Shown here: positions 1-11,470 of the stretch, in pieces
Position numbering within the stretch: position 1 is the first letter of the stretch
Layout of the letters: each line of letters begins with the position of its first letter
Assembly (NCBI RefSeq): GCF_947507565.1
Contig: NC_089184.1
Location: forward strand, 1,426,001-1,490,000
DNA length: 64,000 nt
Direction of reading: 5' to 3'
Source of the DNA: Oscarella lobularis
Lineage: Eukaryota; Porifera; Homoscleromorpha; Homosclerophorida; Oscarellidae
Notes under the pieces: model-generated
What the model was told of the DNA's origin: nothing
Seen by the model: only the letters and a program-made list of their open reading frames with translations
Database searches by the model: none
Translations under genes and position numbers: made by a program

Positions 1-907
1 GGAAGATTGGGAGAGCTCGTACGATTCGTCAAATTTCTCCTCCGCAATGCGTATCTCTTCGTCGGTGATGTTCTTGCCTCCCGCCTGCTTTCTCTTTTTG
101 CAGTCGAAGTCGAGACGACGACCTGATAATTTTTTGCGATGATGCTGAGACAGCGCAAACTCGGTATGAAAAGTTTTTATAAAGCCAATTGCCTGCACTA
201 TTACCATAATTTCTTTGATGTCCTTTGTCAAGAGTTGATGAAGGGGTTCAATGAAATCCTGAGCCACCGTGACATCCTAAAAGAAGGAAAAAAAGTCAAA
301 TAAATTTTTTCTTCATAGCTTCTCAGTCTCGTACAAGATCGTCCTTGTAACTAGCCATTTCTTTTAGACTTTCGCCGACTGAAGTCAACCCTTGACCTGA
401 GAAAAAAGTTTTTAAAAGAAAAATTTCTTCGTCTTCTCTTCTCAATTCACCGAAATTCGATTCGTCGCCCAAATCGGTGCCGCCTTTTATCATGCAATCG
501 CCGAGAATGTCTTCCGGTTGGGGATACTTGGCCGTTTTCGCTTGACGTCTCACTTTTTGATACGACGACTGAGCGAAGACTTTCATTCGAGCCGCCGGAT
601 TCGGGTGTAGGTACTCTTTCGTTTTGTTGATCATCTGATCGACCAAGGCGGATGTAGCATCCGTTTTCTAGGAGAATCGTCGGTTGGGTTCCCTCGAGAG
701 GGCCCCGTCTACGAGAAATTCCTCGACTGCTTTCGTTTACCTTTTCTAGTTCCTTGAAATCTTCGTCTAGCTTGGTTCCTTCAGCATTGAAGATCTTTTC
801 GCTAAAATACTACAAGACGTGGTGTGAGAGTCGGGTTTGGGTCAATGTAACGTCGTCTTCACCTGATTCGCTTTGTTAAATTGCTTCTTTAACCCAGTAA
901 GAGACAT
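1..907 (-). CDS. SH3GL: Endophilin-A (SH3GL family), N-BAR region, partial
   Basis: Endophilins bend membranes through an N-BAR domain during endocytic vesicle formation. The start is chosen at 905–907 because it opens with the family N-terminus [15 protein letters not shown], the amphipathic helix 0. Exons on the minus strand are about 907–863, 801–741, 667–451, 396–about 329 and about 275–209, followed by an exon running off the left edge. They spell the conserved [10 protein letters not shown], the [12 protein letters not shown] segment, [17 protein letters not shown] and [13 protein letters not shown]. The C-terminal part of the BAR domain and the expected SH3 domain lie outside the window. 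An apparent longer reading frame across 397–450 is an intron read through. Its start lies 137 bases from the start of ARL15 on the other strand, so a shared promoter is likely. Family identity is very secure; which paralogue (A1–A3) cannot be said. Confidence 0.9.
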
Positions 908-1043
908 GACGGATGTCAGAAGTGAAGAAAAGCAGACGAAAGACGATATCTCTAAGAGTGAGTCACGAAGAGTCACAACAAGTATGAATCACGTGAGTGA
1001 AATCGCGCAAGCGCTTCGTTTCCCTGTGAGGAATTCCCCGCGA

Positions 1044-1934
1044 ATGTCTCGATGCGAAGGATGCCAGCTCGGTTGTGCGGTTGTTCGGATTGTGCTGACA
1101 TCGGTGAGAATATTCGCTTGCCTCATTTTGTAAATATTTGCTCCTAATTTCCAGTTTTGCCGGAGGTTGTGTGGCTGCAAGCAATTTCAACCGCGGCCCG
1201 AGTACTCGGTAATATGCATTGGCCTATCTGGCGCCGGAAAGTCGTCTCTGTTGGCCGCATTATCGAACGAAGCGACCGACGGACTGGAACCGACTGCAGG
1301 TTTGAATTCCCTTTTTTTTTCTTTATGCAAAACGAATGAATGATTGTTGCGTAGGGTTCTCTGTGAAAGCCGTTGGTCTCACGTCCGCAATTCTAAACGT
1401 ACATGAACTGGGAGGTAATAGTATGTGGTCCGCAGAATACATTGCGTTTTAGTCCGCGCTGCTGTTCCATAGGCAATGATACTGTGAGGCGTTATTGGAG
1501 TCACTACTATAGCAACAAACAGGCACTCGTGAGAGAATCTTTTATGGGACGAGTAGAAACTGTTGTACTGTTGTTGATTACCTCTCTAAATTTTAGTTGT
1601 TTGTTGTGGATGCGAGCGGTTCTTTGGATGAGATCAAGGCGGCGGCATTGGAGTTTCACAGCGCCCTAAGTCATCCCGATTTGTGCACTTTGCCTGTGCT
1701 ACTTGTCTTGAATAAACGGGATCTGCAGGCAGAATCAGATGAGGTAGACAATGAGGGCTGGTACCACGTTTGATTACTCATATATTACTACTGTATTAGA
1801 TAGTTGAGCATTTTCGTCTTAATGACAACTCGCGTTGTTTTACCTGCACAAGCAGCGTGCAAGACGTCAGCGAGCTGAGAGAAAAACTGAACGCGTTATC
1901 TGAAATCATTCAAAGAAACGTAGATACTTCGTAG
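1044..1934 (+). CDS. ARL15: ARL15, ADP-ribosylation-factor-like small GTPase
   Basis: Six exons (1044–1103, 1155–1299, 1355–1414, 1473–1528, 1597–1743, 1800–1934) join in frame to about 200 residues, close to the 204 of human ARL15. The P-loop is GLSGAGKSS, the guanine-specificity motif is NKRD, and switch 2 reads HELGG rather than the usual DxGG. That departure is also found in vertebrate ARL15 (KELGG) and supports orthology. A cysteine-rich N-terminus (LCGCK) precedes the G domain, as in vertebrates, where it is a likely palmitoylation site. Other conserved stretches are GFSVKAV, RRYWSHYY and HPDLCTLP. The protein probably acts at Golgi and plasma membranes. It is arranged head-to-head with the endophilin gene. 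Confidence 0.93.
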
Positions 1935-1976
1935 AGACCAGTAATGTACACATAGACACTCTTGTGCAACTTCTCC

Positions 1977-3530
<1,554 letters not shown>

Positions 3531-3687
3531 GAACAAAAACGATCTATGCCTACATATATTCTTCTTCTTTTGCCCGAATATCGACTTGCGAGCTCGATTT
3601 CTTTCGAAACGTCGCCATCTGTCCGTAAACACGCGCGCGTTATCTCGCCCAAAGCCCCCCCGCCCGAATCTGCCCGAATCGGAAGCT

Positions 3688-4218
3688 ATGGACGGCGAAG
3701 AACAATATCCCCTACTCGGCTCCAACGAATCGATACAAGACGAGCTTCCACCTCATCGTCGCTTATCGCCAATTCTCCTCTTCCTCCTCGTCGTCTTGGT
3801 GCTCGACTGGATCGCCGCGGGGACGCTGTCCCTCTTCTCCGTCTACACGTGGGACAACGACGAACGCACGGACTCCTATTCGCGCGCCTATCTATCGGCG
3901 TGGCTCGTCGTCGGATCGATCGGTCTCGGAGTCATCTCCAACTTCCTATTGTCGTGCACGAGACGCTCGTGCGAGGATCCCAATTGCCAGTGCTTCGATT
4001 TTCCCTGCTGCGTTGCCTCGTATTTTGTGTCGGTCGCTCTGCTCACCTTCTTCGCTATCGCTCTTCCCGTCGTTCCCGGCGTGCTGCTCAGTTTGAATGC
4101 CGTTCAAGATGAGAGGATCTGGTTCTCGGCTTTCGGCGCCGGCACGGCTTTCTTCATGTCGCTCCTCTGTTTTCTCATCGTCTGTTTGACGTTTAAGCGA
4201 GTGCATCAGTCGGACTAG
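3688..4218 (+). CDS. Orphan four-transmembrane protein
   Basis: An intronless 176-residue reading frame. The start at 3688 (MDGEEQYPLLGSNES) is preferred over an upstream in-frame ATG at 3520 because it yields a short acidic cytosolic tail with a possible acidic/dileucine-type sorting signal (EEQYPLL). Four hydrophobic segments follow, at roughly residues 28–55, 70–95, 110–140 and 148–172. A cysteine-rich loop lies between TM2 and TM3 (C..R.SCEDPNCQCFDFPCC). The tail is basic and short (KRVHQSD). The arrangement resembles small tetraspan vesicle or plasma-membrane proteins, but no family was recognised; the tetraspanin CCG signature is absent. The long overlapping frame in +3 is a shadow. It is divergent from TEX9. 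Confidence 0.65.
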   Translation: MDGEEQYPLLGSNESIQDELPPHRRLSPILLFLLVVLVLDWIAAGTLSLFSVYTWDNDERTDSYSRAYLSAWLVVGSIGLGVISNFLLSCTRRSCEDPNCQCFDFPCCVASYFVSVALLTFFAIALPVVPGVLLSLNAVQDERIWFSAFGAGTAFFMSLLCFLIVCLTFKRVHQSD

Positions 4219-4343
4219 TAGAATTGCATGCCTACTGATATACTGAATCTGCTAGAGGTTGTTATAGTAGATATATCGTACGTCTCTTAGCTAGGCCTGT
4301 CGTTATTTTTTTTTTCCCGATCGAGTGTTTTGCATATACCAAC

Positions 4344-5747
4344 CTATGACAAGTGCTTCATTATATTCTTGTAATCAAACCGAAAGTTGTTCCAGGCTGG
4401 GATCTGCCGTATGCGAACCCGCTTACGGCCTCTTGCATCCTCCTCTGTGACGACCTGCTGCTGCTGCTGCTGCTGCTGAATCCAGCTCTCAAATGGGAGC
4501 AGGCTTTCGGGGTTCTGCACTGGCCGTGGTGCAGGATGCTGTGGCGGAAGTGGCTGAGAATGAATCGATGCATAATCAAACGTCTGCCGCATCTGTAACG
4601 CCATTCCGGGAGGCATTGACTCCAACGACGGGTAGACGAAACCTAGCTGGGAGTCCCGTTTCTTCGTTAGTTCTCCTTTCTTTGCTCTGATCCACTTTCT
4701 CAATGGTCTGAAAGCTTGCCGTTGGTCACTTGAAAAAGAAGACATGACTGCACTTACTTCACAAAGGGTATCACAAGGAAAAAGTTGTTGGGATTTAATC
4801 CCAAACTCTTCTGAGGAGTCGTATCGCCCTTGTGAGTAGGCAAGTTGGCCACGCGAAACCACTCAATTTTCTAAAAACGACCTTCTAATCCAATTGTCCT
4901 TTCTAAAAACACGTCCCCTCACCTTTATTTCACATCGAGTCTTGGGCTGAAATATAGTCGACTTTGAAACGCCATAAGCAATGTATAGCTGAATTTTCTG
5001 CTCGTGGACTTGCTGAACAAGAAAATCTTCTGGATCGCAATACGGCCGAATATCAAAACCAGTTTCTTCAATCACCTGAAAAAAGTCGTCCTCAAAAGAC
5101 GTGAAGTCACGAGCAAAATTTAAGAAATACCTCTCTAACAGCACAAGTAAAAGTGTCTTCCTCTTCATTGACTTTTCCCTTGGGAAAGCCCCAGCTCGTT
5201 CTCGTATAGTAGCCTTGCACCAGCAAGCACTGAAATAATCATTGAATAATATTAGTCGGAGAGTGCGAGGAAAAGTAGAACATTTTGTGAAAATATTTAC
5301 CTCGTCCAGAGATTCGTCCAATATGATGGCTCCGTGGACGGGAACCTTTCTCTTGTACGCTTTCCACTCGGCAAGAATCTTGTCGACGTCTTTGGCATAT
5401 TGTCGCAAAAAGGGCAGATGGCTCATAAGTGAGAAAAAGAGTTAGGGAAAAAGAGAAGGCACCCGGAAAAAAAAATAGAGAGGGGCTTTTTCGAGGATAT
5501 CTGTAAAAGTAAACTCTCTCATTCCGCACTCGGGCAACTGAGGTTTCTCCTGCCGATAGAAGTCGATGTAGAACCAGTGCGCGAGCTCGATTTGAAAGCA
5601 GATGCGAATCTGATCGCTTTTTTCCTCCTCTGGGATGTTGATCAGAAATCGACTTCAAAGCGACACATCAAATTAACGAAAATAACGCTCCCGGGCGCGT
5701 CATCACCTGCATAAGTCGTTCAGAACGTCAACTGGAACAGGGGGCAT
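4344..5747 (-). CDS. DCP2: DCP2, mRNA-decapping Nudix hydrolase
   Basis: DCP2 removes the m7G cap from mRNA in P-bodies. The start at 5745–5747 gives [13 protein letters not shown], followed after an intron by the regulatory-domain helices with [20 protein letters not shown] and YIDFYRQE. The catalytic domain contains [12 protein letters not shown], then WGFPKGKVN and the Nudix box (GKVNEEED…REVIEETGF), with the catalytic glutamates intact. Box B follows with [17 protein letters not shown] disordered linker holds a CAG-coded polyglutamine run (about 4455–4478). The C-terminus, [18 protein letters not shown], is a motif found just after the Nudix core in other DCP2 proteins. The gene is short because the long disordered tail of vertebrate DCP2 is missing. 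At least seven exons are needed. Confidence 0.93.
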
Positions 5748-5884
5748 GGTCGGACCATCCGGGCCTGAAATGACGTAGAGATGTACAGGGATCTATACGA
5801 CCAACAGCCATCTATTCCATCGTCAACCAGCTAAGGCGCACGACGGCAAGACAAAGAGACAATACGCACATGCCAGTAATTTTT

Positions 5885-6755
5885 TTAGTTCTCCTCTGAT
5901 GAAGCTGACTCCACTTCGAACGGCTTGTCAACGTCCAACGACCCGCTGTTCGCAATGGAACAGTCCTTGAGCGGCTTATCTCTCGAATCCGTTTTCGTCT
6001 TCTCGATTTTCCTCACAACGCTCTTTAATTAATAACCAATTAATTAATTAATACCTTTTTTAATTAGGACGCATCTCTTTATTTATTTATTTACCATTCC
6101 CTCCAGGACTTTTCCAAATACGACGTGACGCCCGTCGAGCCACGGCGTCTTCGCAGTGCAAATGAAAAATTGCGATCCATTCGTGTCGGGACCGGCGTTC
6201 GCCATGCTCAGCCAGCCCGAACCGACGTGCGTCAGCTTGAAATTCTCGTCGGCAAATTTCTCCCCGTAGATACTTTTCCCTTGGAGAATAAAAGGAAAGG
6301 CGATGGGAACGTCGAAGGCGGAAGCTCGTTCCCGGGAATCTTACCCCCGGTGCCGTCCCCGCGCGTGAAATCGCCGCCTTGGATCATAAAGTCTTTGATG
6401 ACGCGATGAAATTTGCTATTTTTGTAGCCTTCCTGCGTGGGAAGTGGGAGAAGTGGCACGTGCGCGTCATCGCCCCTAAACGGGGCCCCGACAACAAAAT
6501 CTTACCGGTGCTGTCTTATCCGCTAGCTTGTAAAAGTTTTCGACCGTCTTTGGCACAACATCGCCAAAGAGTCCGATAACGATACGTCCTTCTGATTTGC
6601 CTCCGATCTCGATGTCGAAGAAGACCTGGGAAAAACGCGTAGTTCGAGAGGATTTCTTGTTGCACAGTGCTCGAGAAAACCTTCTTCGTGACTAGAAGAG
6701 GGTCTTTCTTCGCCAAGACGGCCGAGAGAAAGCAGAGAACTAAGACACGTAGCAT
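5885..6755 (-). CDS. PPIB: PPIB-like secretory-pathway cyclophilin
   Basis: A peptidyl-prolyl cis-trans isomerase of the ER. The start at 6753–6755 gives a signal peptide ([20 protein letters not shown]). Exons then spell [20 protein letters not shown], the catalytic [20 protein letters not shown], the substrate groove ([20 protein letters not shown]) and VFGKVLEGM. Catalytic Arg, Phe and the QGG/SQFF residues are present. The C-terminus ends SASSEEN with no KDEL-type signal, so it may be secreted or retained by partners. About five exons are used. The intron near 6030–6070 holds a TTAATTAATTAA tract. Confidence 0.93.
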
Positions 6756-6813
6756 TCTTGCTGGGTAGCGTGCGTCGCGACGTCACGCCGACGTGCGTGA
6801 CGGACGTGGTCAA

Positions 6814-7332
6814 AACAATTTCACAGGAAGTAGATTCGCACGTGAATGTGACAGCTGCAGGGATTTTCCCGACTATCGTAATTTTTTCACAATACCAAAG
6901 GTGAGAGATCCTTGAGCTTTCCTCGCTTCAAGTTTCTCTCATAAAAAAGTACCTATAAAACTCATAAAAACCGGACAGTGCAGAAAACCTACATTCCTCG
7001 AACTTACGCAGAGAAAAAACGCAATGATGTAAATGATGTATTATGTATGATCCTAGATCCTATTAATGAGTCTTATAGCTGCGGCTTAGCCGTGCACTTC
7101 CGCCAAGAAACCGAAAATTACACGCGTGCAGGCATGCGAGAAAGTGCGGGGGCCTAATAAAAAAGCTTTTTAGAATGACGTGACTGCAGATGAGTGCACT
7201 CAAGTGAAGCTAATAAGGGAATTTTTTCGTTTCCCGTGTATGAACACATCGCAACAATATATATAGAGAGAGTCGCTTCAAAGGAGACAGCACACATCAC
7301 GTCGTCAGTCTCTTGGCTACGCATAAGCAAGT
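6814..7332. other. Intergenic, upstream of the sushi gene
   Basis: No exon was recognised here. The left part is the upstream region of the cyclophilin gene (-). The right part contains an AT-run reading TATATATAG at about 7257–7265, roughly 70 bases before the sushi-gene ATG, which is well placed for a TATA box. Confidence 0.4.
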
Positions 7333-8062
7333 ATGTTTACATCTCTTTCTATCGCACTAGTACTTCTCACTCTGGGCCAAAGTGGTATCTATCTAACTGC
7401 ATTGCGCTATGCAAAAGTGTATTAGACGTTCGTTTGTATAGGCAATGCAGCTCAATGCCCTCGACCAGCGGGAATGAAGGAAAAAGACGTCAAATTCTAT
7501 TTCGAAGGAGACATTATATTTCCCAGTTGTCCCGAAGGCTTTCGGTTACATCCACCGGTTATTTACAAATCAATTATGTGCATGGAGGATGGAAGTTGGA
7601 ATGGCAGTTATCCCAAATGCCAAAGTAATTTACACCGACTCACCCGCCACGCCGGCTTTTATACTTTTGTTGCTAGAATTGCTAGAAAAGTGCAACGCGC
7701 CTCAAAACTTTCCTGATCAAACAATGAAGTTTTCTGAAGGAGAAATGATAATGGTTCCAACCTGTAACAGTCGTTCATCACCAAATTCAGCAAATTACAG
7801 CTCGTCCATAGTGTGCAGTCCAAAGGGGAAGTGGAACGGAACCTTTCCTTTGTGTGAATCGAAAGGAAAATTGAAGTCTTCTTGTCCGGAACCGCCAGAG
7901 ATAGAAAGTGCTATTGTCCAGCGTCACCAGCCGGGGAAAAAAGCAACGTATATATGCCTAAAGGGCTACAAGCCAACAAAGAAAAAGATTATGTCTACGC
8001 TTCGGTGTAAACAGGGAAAGTGGAAAGGAACTCCAATCAATTGCACTCGGGGTAGAGTATAG
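7333..8062 (+). CDS. Secreted protein of three sushi (CCP/SCR) modules
   Basis: Three exons (7333–7384, 7442–7624, 7686–8062) join in frame to 203 residues. A signal peptide (MFTSLSIALVLLTLGQSG) is followed by three complement-control modules and no transmembrane segment. Module 1 runs CPRPAGMKEKD … SCPEGF … CMEDGSWNGSYPKC. Module 2 runs CNAPQNFPD … C … CSPKGKWNGTFPLC. Module 3 runs CPEPPEIES … CLKGYKP … CKQGKWKGTPINC. Each has the four cysteines and the single tryptophan expected of the fold. Secreted proteins made only of CCP modules occur in complement-like, adhesion and settlement systems. No specific family was recognised. The tail is short and basic (TRGRV). Confidence 0.8.
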
Positions 8063-8430
8063 ATTAGAATGTCTTTGACGCGCTTCTAAATTACTTATCT
8101 CAGATAATTCTGTTGAATCTGTTCCAATGGATAACTGAGAAGGCTTGCATGGACAAACCTAGTACTAATAGCACAAAATTTAAAATGTCTATGACAAGAT
8201 TGTAGTTTGCGCATGTTGAGCAGAGATGTACACAAAAGTGTACGCATGTAGATTATTGGTGTACTAACCTGTAGACCTATGAGACTCTCAACGTCACGTG
8301 CATTCGCTATCACCAGTTTCAGGTTCTCCCTTCCTCCAGCGAGTTTGTCAACTGGTTTCAACGGGGGCTCTCTCGTTTTCGCTTTGCAAGTTTGCATTGT
8401 GAATGTGAAACATGGAAGCCCGGATAAAGA
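8063..8430. other. Intergenic between sushi gene and NR2C2AP
   Basis: An open minus-strand frame of 118 codons lies here (8095–8451), but no domain, splice pattern or family resemblance was found. It is treated as spacer and the promoter region of NR2C2AP. Confidence 0.35.
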
Positions 8431-9153
8431 ATGTTGTCCCTCATAGAGCACTGCTGCTGCAAAACGTCGTACGTTTTATATCGACTTGAATAGAGAAGAC
8501 TACTCACCGTATTCATAGGGTCAGTTCGGTGCTGAACCGAGACGTGAAGCAGTTTGGCCGCCAGCACATGTTTGATGGGGACGAAGAGACCTGCTGGAAT
8601 TCCAATCAAGTGTGCTTGCTACGCGAAAGCCTTTTACTGTGACGACACGTGCCTTTTTTGCGTTGCAGGGAAGTCCGCAGTGGCTAAGTGTTACGTTTGA
8701 GCGGCCAGTGCACGTTGAGCAAATTCACGTTCAGTTCCAAGGCGGTTTTGCCGCCAAAACGTGTACACTTATCGATGGCTCTGACCACAGCGCGCCACCT
8801 CTTGCTAAATTCTATCCAGAAGATACAAATTCATTGCAGGCAAAGCGTTGAAGTTTAACGTACTGCGTAGGCGTCGTAGCACGATTATAGAGATCACGTG
8901 GCCTTAAGAATTTTCACTGATTTAAATTCGATTATGATAACTGACGCTTTAATGTAAATCCTGCGACGCTAGACGCTGACACTCCGCCTGCCGGGCGTCA
9001 ATTGCTAACTTACCATATTTTCTTTTTCAGATTTTCGCCGTGCCTTCCCTAAAAAAACCAGTCAAAACAGTCAAACTAATATTTGTAGAGAGTAGTGATT
9101 TTTACGGTCGCATCACCGTGTACAAACTAGATATGCTGGGTGTACCACAATAG
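8431..9153 (+). CDS. NR2C2AP: NR2C2AP (TRA16), galactose-binding-like fold protein
   Basis: Exons 8431–8468, 8519–8609, 8669–8839 and 9031–9153 give 140 residues; human NR2C2AP has 139. Conserved stretches are VSSVLNRDVKQFG, FDGDEETCWNSNQ, the β-sandwich IHVQFQGGFAAKTC, KFYPEDTNSLQ, and a last exon with VKLIFVESSDFYGRITVYKL. The human protein binds the orphan nuclear receptor NR2C2; the fold is a discoidin/F5-F8C-like jelly roll. The first exon is short and its ATG (MLSLIEHCCC) is the only plausible one before a strong GTACGT donor. The third intron starts with GC instead of GT (CAG|GCAAAG). The gene is tail-to-tail with DMXL, 87 bases apart. Confidence 0.9.
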
Positions 9154-9240
9154 AAACGACATCATCTAAGTACGCACACTGTACCTAAAGAATAAAGAGC
9201 AAAAAAAACACGAAAGCGAAGGAAGCAGTGAAACTATGAA

Positions 9241-11402
9241 TTAAACGCGTATGTGTCGTATTTTGACGGCGCCGTCGGCTCCCGACGAGAGCAAGTGTTT
9301 GTCGGCAGTCAAATACAATTGCGTGACGCCGGCTCCCGCCGCCCCCAATCCCCCTCGCCACGACGACAGCAATCGTCCGCTGTGCTCACCGGCAAAATGA
9401 AACATCTCTTCGTACGGAGACAGTCGAAAGACTTTGATGTCGCCGTCGGCGGCGCCGGTCACGAAGAACTCCTCGTCTGCGTCGATGGCCAGGCATTCGA
9501 TGGCGTCCGCGTGGGCCGTGAATCGTTGGACGAGACAACGTTGACGCACGTCGAAAAGACAAATTTCGCCGCGACGACCTCCGGAAATGAGCCACTGACG
9601 ATTGGACGAATAGGCGACGACACATGCGCCCGCCTCGTGACACGAAAACCCTGCAAAAAATGAAAATAGATCGTTTTCTTTTTCCGCTTCCTTTTGCCTT
9701 GTCTACCTTTGACCAAGGCGCTGCTTGTAGGCACGAGAGTATCCCATAGGCAAACGTTCCTTTTAAAAACAATTGCCTATCTCCCTCTTTTCTCTTTCTT
9801 TTTCTCCCTACTTACCTTCCATCGGAAGACGTTCCTGCAGATGCTAGAAAGCTCGACGAGCTCACAAACGTAAAGTCGTTGAGGGAACGACTTTGGCAAG
9901 GTAGCGTCTTTATGCGAATCAGCAGTGAAGTTCGTTCAGTTGTTCGAATCAAAAAAATACCTGATAAGCATTGACGCTGTTACCCATGTTCATGGCAAAT
10001 TGGAATAAATGCAGTTTCCCCCCATCCGTAGCGACACCGTACTAGAAAAAAATTAGTAATTCGCTGTTTCTGTTAATTAAGCTGCCGCCTGCCTTGTTTC
10101 CAAAGTGATTGAAATGAACTCTCATTATTCGACTACCCAACTTTTTGTGAGTAGCAAGCGGTTGTCCATGTCCACATTCCCACACGTGTGCCGTTCCATC
10201 GGACGAGCCACTAATATCTAAAATTCGCTGTTTTTTTACGCAACCTGTGCACAGCATCTTCCGCTCACAGTGAGGAAGTGACGGATGAGCTTCGATTCGT
10301 TTCACTCCCTGCACGGGACGACGAATGATCTGTAATGACGGCAATATCAGAGAGTTAGCACGCACAACGCCGTCGACTTACAATAGACGACGCGCCGCCT
10401 GACTGAGCAGCTGCTCTTTTCGTTTCCTTGGGCGACGAATGAATCATAACGTACCCATCAAGTTCATCCGCCCTTTCAATAAAACGACTTAAGTAATGAT
10501 CATGAAGAGGAGTAGAATCTCGTTTCGTACTGGGTGGCAATGAGAGGCGGTCGACTCGGGGACATGCTGTCGAGAGATAGAAGAGCGTAGCTGCTTGCGC
10601 TGATGCCGCCCGTCGTCGACATCTCGTCTAGCCAGACGACGTGCTCGGGAGACATGACCATGCCCGCGTCGATTTCCAATATCTCGCGTCCGTTTGACAG
10701 AACGAGGTAATTCTGGTTCGTCTGGATAAACGAGTCGCGAGTTGCAGGACAAATCGGAAGCTCGCACTGCAGTACCTTTATAAGCGAAAAGCAATTGACT
10801 GCGTCGCTTTCCTGATGAACGAGTCGTCCTTGAGAAGAATCCGCTTCGTTGACGTCGTCAGACGACAGCAGTTTCTAAACGAGACGATCGCTTTTCGAAT
10901 CGGAGCCCTCGAGAAGACTTACGTCCGAGCGGAAAATGTACTGAATAAATAAATCGTGCAACGTCTCTTGCCGAACCAAGTACTGCCAGAGCGATTTCGC
11001 CGGCTGGGCACTTCTTTTCGACGATCTAAAACCAAGACTTTCGAAATGACTTCGACGTCGTCGTGCATCGTACCTAAACGGCGTGTTCTGAGCAGCGAAC
11101 AGTGCCTTGTGTTTCGAGAGCGACGTTCGGCCCGTTCGATTTTCTTCCAAGTCAATCAAATTTTCCGGCGGTGCACCGAAATTGTCGAGAGCGGTGACGC
11201 ACTTGACGTCCCAGCCTTCTAGCGTGCGAACGACGGAATGAAGGAGAGGAGAAGAGCCGGTCAAGTCGGCCATCTCCATTCCCGATACGGGTATAAACGT
11301 TTTGACGCGTTGTACGATCGTGCGAACGACTGCTAAACGCATGAGCAACCAAGCATAGCAACCGGGATTGCGATGATCGTCGCATTTGCCGCCGATCATT
11401 TC

Positions 11403-11470
<68 letters not shown>

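Noticed and set aside
3709..4112. Overlapping second frame in the four-TM gene region
   Set aside because: Arginine-rich shadow of the transmembrane frame; it has no start context or domain.
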